From positions 4,712,001-4,776,000 of the forward strand of contig NZ_PDBX01000001.1 in assembly GCF_002564105.1 (NCBI RefSeq): DNA of 64,000 nt. The letters are read 5' to 3'. A model generated the notes under the pieces. The model was not told where the DNA came from and made no database searches. It saw nothing but the letters and a program-made list of their open reading frames with translations. How positions within the stretch are numbered: the first letter of the stretch is position 1; each line of letters begins with the position of its first letter. Of this stretch, positions 60,568-64,000 are shown one piece after another. A program made the position numbers and the translations under genes. The stretch is from Collimonas sp. PA-H2 (GTDB taxonomy: Bacteria > Pseudomonadota > Gammaproteobacteria > Burkholderiales > Burkholderiaceae_D).

Positions 60568-62148
60568 ATGAAAATCAATTTGAGCAAAAGCAAAGCTATC
60601 GCAGCCGCGACGGCCATTCTCCTCCTGATAGCAGGCGGGCTGTATTTCAGCAGCGCCAACGAGGGGAGCCAGGAGGGCAAGGAAGAGGTACACCGCGATG
60701 CGGTTGCCCATGGCGACGGCGAACACCACGGCGAAACGGCGACCGAGAAACACGGCCATGCCAATCAGCATGAGGACGGCGAACATCATCAGAAAGCAGA
60801 GGCCGCCAGCAAGGGACCGCACGGCGGCAGAATGTTTACCGAGGATAAGCTGGCGCTGGAAGTGAGTATGGCGGAAGCGGCGGGAGAGGCGCACTTTCAA
60901 GCCTGGCTGTTCAACGGCGGCAAGGCGTTGGCGCCGGATGGCGCTACATTGACGCTACAACTGGTGCGGCCCGATGGGGAGGTCGAGAACATCAGCTTCG
61001 TGTCGAAAAACGGCTCTCTCAGCAGCAGCGTGGCGATTGCGGAGCCGCATGTGTTCGATGCCAAGTTCCTGCTGCAATATGGCGAGCAGAAGCTGCAGGC
61101 GGCATTCTCGCAGGAAGAAGGAAAGATTGAACTGAACGAAGCGCAGGTGGCGGCATCCGGCGTCAAGCTGGAAAGCGCCGGCGCTGCGCGAGTCAAGACA
61201 GCCATCACGCTGCCGGGAGAAATCCGCTTCAATGAAGACAAGACCGCGCACGTGGTGCCGCGCCTGGCGGGCGTCGTCGAGCAGGTAGCCGTCAACCTGG
61301 GGCAGCAGGTCAAGCAGGGACAGCTGCTGGCGGTGGTCGCCAGCACCGACTTGGCGGAGCAGCGCAGCGAACTGCTGGCTGCGCAGAAGCGTTTCACTTT
61401 TGCCCGGACCACCTATGAACGTGAAAAGAAGCTGTGGGAAGAAAAGATCTCGGCCGAACAGGATTACCAGCAGGCGCGCCAGGTCATGAACGAGGCGGAA
61501 ATCGCGCTGCAGAATGCGCGGCAAAAATTGAATGTGCTGGGCACCGGCGCCGGCAACGGCGGCGCCTTGAACCGTTACGAAATCCGGGCGCCGTTCAGCG
61601 GCCTGGTGACCGAGAAGCACATCGCCCTGGGTGAAGCGGTCGCAGCCGATGCCAGCATTTTCACCATTTCCGACCTGAGCACCGTTTGGGCCGAGATCAT
61701 CGTGCCGGCCAAGGACCTGAACCTGGTGCGGCTGGGTGAGAAAGTCCAGATCAATGCCACCGCTTTCCAGTCGAGTGCGAGCGGCAGCATTTCCTACGTC
61801 GGCGCGCTGCTGGGCGAGCAGACCCGCACCGCCAAGGCCCGCGTCACCCTGGCGAATCCGGACATGGCTTGGCGGCCGGGTTTGTTCGTCAATGTCGACG
61901 TGGTCTCCAGCGATGTCGAGGTAGCGGTGGCGGTGCCGCCGCAAGCGATACAGGCGCTGGACGGCAAGCAGGTGGTGTTTGTCCGCATCGCCGACGGCTT
62001 CATGGTGCAGCCGGTTAGCACCGGGCGTGCCGACGGCAAGCAGGTGGAGATCGTCAAGGGGCTCAAGGCAGGCGTGCGTTATGCGGCCGAAGGCAGTTTC
62101 GTTCTCAAATCGGAACTCGGCAAGAGCAGCGCCGAGCACGCACACTAA
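60568..62148 (+). CDS. Metal-efflux periplasmic adaptor (CzcB/CusB-like) with histidine-rich N-terminus
   Basis: 526 residues. A single N-terminal hydrophobic helix (about 9-27) leads into a histidine-rich segment at about 38-85 (HGDGEHHGETATEKHGHANQ), a typical metal-binding stretch of such adaptors. Then a domain of about 85-190, the lipoyl strand LPGEIRFNEDKTAHVVPRLAG, a helical hairpin, lipoyl second half NRYEIRAPFSGLVTEKH and beta-barrel domains, ending KSSAEHAH. Longer than drug adaptors because of the metal domain. Precedes the permease by 23 bp. Confidence 0.93.
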   Translation: MKINLSKSKAIAAATAILLLIAGGLYFSSANEGSQEGKEEVHRDAVAHGDGEHHGETATEKHGHANQHEDGEHHQKAEAASKGPHGGRMFTEDKLALEVSMAEAAGEAHFQAWLFNGGKALAPDGATLTLQLVRPDGEVENISFVSKNGSLSSSVAIAEPHVFDAKFLLQYGEQKLQAAFSQEEGKIELNEAQVAASGVKLESAGAARVKTAITLPGEIRFNEDKTAHVVPRLAGVVEQVAVNLGQQVKQGQLLAVVASTDLAEQRSELLAAQKRFTFARTTYEREKKLWEEKISAEQDYQQARQVMNEAEIALQNARQKLNVLGTGAGNGGALNRYEIRAPFSGLVTEKHIALGEAVAADASIFTISDLSTVWAEIIVPAKDLNLVRLGEKVQINATAFQSSASGSISYVGALLGEQTRTAKARVTLANPDMAWRPGLFVNVDVVSSDVEVAVAVPPQAIQALDGKQVVFVRIADGFMVQPVSTGRADGKQVEIVKGLKAGVRYAAEGSFVLKSELGKSSAEHAH

Positions 62149-62171
62149 GCGCACACCAAGGACCGGATCCC

Positions 62172-64000
62172 ATGTTTGAACGCATCATACGATTCTCGAT
62201 CGAACAACGCTGGCTGATCATGCTGGCCGTGTTCGCGATGGCGGCACTCGGCATCTACAACTACCAGAAACTGCCTATCGATGCCGTGCCGGACATCACC
62301 AATGTGCAGGTGCAGATCAATACCGCCGCACCTGGCTATTCGCCGCTGGAAACCGAACAGCGAGTGACCTTCCCGATAGAAACGGTGATGTCGGGCCTGC
62401 CGCATCTGCAGCAGACCCGTTCCCTGTCGCGCTACGGCCTGTCCCAGGTGACGGTGATTTTCAAGGACGGCACCGACATCTATTTCGCCCGCCAGCTGGT
62501 CAATGAGCGGATCCAGGAAGCCAGGGGCAAGCTGCCGGCCGGGGTGGCGCCGGCCATGGGGCCGATCTCCAGCGGCCTCGGCGAAATCTACCTGTGGACG
62601 GTGGAAGCCAAGGACGGCGCAAGGAAACCTGACGGCAGCGCTTACACGGCCACCGACCTGCGAGAAATACAGGACTGGATCATCAAGCCGCAGTTGCGCA
62701 ATGTCAGCGGCGTTACTGAAATCAATTCGATCGGCGGCTTCGCCAAGGAATACCAGGTGGCGCCGCGGCCGGAGAAGCTGGCGTCGTACGGCCTGACCCT
62801 GCAGGATATCGTGACGGCGCTGGACCGCAACAACAGCAATGTCGGCGCCGGCTATATCGAAAAACGCGGCGAGCAGCTGCTGATCCGGGCGCCGGGCCAG
62901 GTCAGTTCGATGGACGACATACGCAACATCATCCTGGGCAATGTGCAGGGCGTGCCGATCCGCATCCGCGATGTCGGCGAAGTTGGCATCGGCCGTGAGC
63001 TGCGCACCGGCGCCGCCACCGAGAACGGCCGCGAAGTGGTGCTGGGAACGGTCTTCATGCTGATCGGCGAAAACAGCCGGGCGGTGTCGCAGGCAGTCGA
63101 CCGCAAGATGGTGGAAATCAACCGCAGCCTGCCGCCTGGAGTCGAAGCCATCACGGTCTATGACCGTACGGTGCTGGTCGACAAGGCGATCAACACCGTC
63201 AAGAAGAATTTGCTGGAAGGCGCCATCCTGGTGATCGCCATCCTCTTCATGTTCCTCGGGAATATCCGCGCCGCCATCATCACCGCGATGGTGATCCCGC
63301 TGTCGATGCTGTTCACCTTCACCGGCATGGTGCAGTACAAGGTGAGCGCCAACCTGCTCAGCCTGGGAGCGCTCGACTTCGGCATCATCATCGACGGTGC
63401 GGTGGTGATCGTGGAAAACTGCGTGCGGCGGCTAGCCCATGCGCAGGCGCATCACGGCCGCCCCCTGACCCGCAGCGAGCGCTTCCATGAAGTCTTTGCG
63501 GCCTCCAAGGAGGCGCGCCGGCCCTTGCTGTTCGGTCAGGTCATCATCATGGTGGTGTATCTGCCGATCTTCGCCCTGACCGGCGTCGAAGGGAAGATGT
63601 TCAATCCGATGGCTTTGACGGTGGTGATCGCCCTGGTCGGTGCGATGATATTGTCGATTACCTTTATCCCGGCGGCGGTGGCCTTGTTCATCGGCAAGCG
63701 GGTGTCGGAAACCGAAAACTTCCTGATGCGCGGCGCCAAGCGCTTCTATGCGCCGGTGCTGGAATGGGTCATGCAGCGCAAGCCCCTGGTGCTGGGCTGC
63801 GCGCTTGCGGTGCTGCTGCTGTCAGGGGTGCTGGCGACGCGTCTTGGCAGCGAATTCGTGCCGAGTCTGAACGAAGGCGATATTGCAATCCAAGCCTTGC
63901 GCATTCCTGGCACCAGCCTGACGCAGTCGCTGGAAATGCAAAAGCAGCTTGAAAGTACGCTGACGCGGCAGTTCCCGGAAATCGAACGCGTGTTCGCTCG
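62172..64000 (+). CDS. Heavy-metal RND permease (CzcA/CnrA-type), truncated by the window edge
   Basis: About 609 codons visible, no stop; the family is about 1040 residues. N-terminal MFERIIRFSIEQRWLIMLAV and PIDAVPDITNVQVQINT are typical of metal RND proteins. The key TM4 motif LDFGIIIDGAVVIVEN (about 412-427) has Asp residues as DFG and DGAV, which fit the Zn/Co/Cd/Ni class rather than the Cu/Ag (CusA) class. With the TolC and adaptor genes it forms a complete CBA-type system. It should continue past the window; sometimes a further regulator or CzcD follows. Confidence 0.95.
   Translation, partial: MFERIIRFSIEQRWLIMLAVFAMAALGIYNYQKLPIDAVPDITNVQVQINTAAPGYSPLETEQRVTFPIETVMSGLPHLQQTRSLSRYGLSQVTVIFKDGTDIYFARQLVNERIQEARGKLPAGVAPAMGPISSGLGEIYLWTVEAKDGARKPDGSAYTATDLREIQDWIIKPQLRNVSGVTEINSIGGFAKEYQVAPRPEKLASYGLTLQDIVTALDRNNSNVGAGYIEKRGEQLLIRAPGQVSSMDDIRNIILGNVQGVPIRIRDVGEVGIGRELRTGAATENGREVVLGTVFMLIGENSRAVSQAVDRKMVEINRSLPPGVEAITVYDRTVLVDKAINTVKKNLLEGAILVIAILFMFLGNIRAAIITAMVIPLSMLFTFTGMVQYKVSANLLSLGALDFGIIIDGAVVIVENCVRRLAHAQAHHGRPLTRSERFHEVFAASKEARRPLLFGQVIIMVVYLPIFALTGVEGKMFNPMALTVVIALVGAMILSITFIPAAVALFIGKRVSETENFLMRGAKRFYAPVLEWVMQRKPLVLGCALAVLLLSGVLATRLGSEFVPSLNEGDIAIQALRIPGTSLTQSLEMQKQLESTLTRQFPEIERVFA

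Noticed and set aside
1..64000. CRISPR arrays, prophage, integrase or full insertion sequences
   Set aside because: I saw no regularly spaced repeats, no phage structural genes, no integrase next to the tRNA, and no full transposase. The only mobile-type traces are the transposase-domain gene at 5382 and the palindromic repeat at 44194.

Overview
The window reads as chromosomal DNA of a Burkholderiales betaproteobacterium, most likely Oxalobacteraceae (Collimonas/Herbaspirillum/Janthinobacterium-like). This is inferred from the GC-rich codon use, the protein styles and the mix of families; I could not run a search. Coding density is high. Both ends cut through RND-pump genes: a drug-type permease at the left edge (minus strand) and a heavy-metal permease at the right edge (plus strand).

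Layout. 1-5.0 kb: a tripartite multidrug efflux operon (permease, adaptor) with a divergent TetR regulator and candidate operators. 5.0-8.3 kb: a transposase-derived N-terminal-domain protein, tRNA-Lys(CTT) with its own terminator, a HipBA-type toxin-antitoxin pair with a palindromic operator, and a strong orphan terminator hairpin. 8.3-13.6 kb: a membrane acyltransferase, an XRE-cupin regulator with a GNAT enzyme, and an ECF42-type sigma factor with a DGPF/YCII protein and two VOC proteins. 13.7-16.9 kb: a secreted protein with twelve MORN repeats and a C13/caspase-like protease domain, a Crp-family regulator and a glycine-zipper lipoprotein. 17.1-20.7 kb: class I fructose-bisphosphate aldolase, a probable PPi-type phosphofructokinase and an orphan sugar-binding protein. 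21-26.6 kb: an orphan GspE/PilB-type ATPase, a spermidine-synthase-like protein, two lipoproteins (one only 31 codons), a deoxyinosine DNA glycosylase, an SDR and a SlyB-like lipoprotein. 26.7-30.6 kb: threonine catabolism (kbl plus an SDR-type threonine dehydrogenase) with a divergent regulator, then a FitAB/VapBC-type pair. 30.6-37.4 kb: an ECF sigma/anti-sigma pair divergent from a large VIT/vWA-like/DUF2135 exported protein, and htpG with a heat-shock-type promoter. 37.6-44.2 kb: a MocR regulator with five 11-bp repeats upstream, transporters (LysE, EamA), RidA, an aminotransferase and threonine aldolase. 44.2-50 kb: a palindromic repeat element, parC, a lytic transglycosylase and parE. 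50-56.6 kb: a degenerate receiver-domain protein, a MoxR/VWA pair, a Gcr-like membrane protein and two cytochromes c. 56.6-64 kb: a heavy-metal two-component system divergent from a small periplasmic protein and a czc-like CBA efflux operon.

Themes. Metal and drug export dominate the two ends. Amino-acid turnover (threonine to glycine, aminotransferase, RidA, threonine aldolase, amino-acid exporters) fills the centre. The least explained items are the MORN-protease, the sigma/anti-sigma/VIT cluster, the Gcr-like membrane protein, the pseudo-receiver and the tiny lipoprotein gene.
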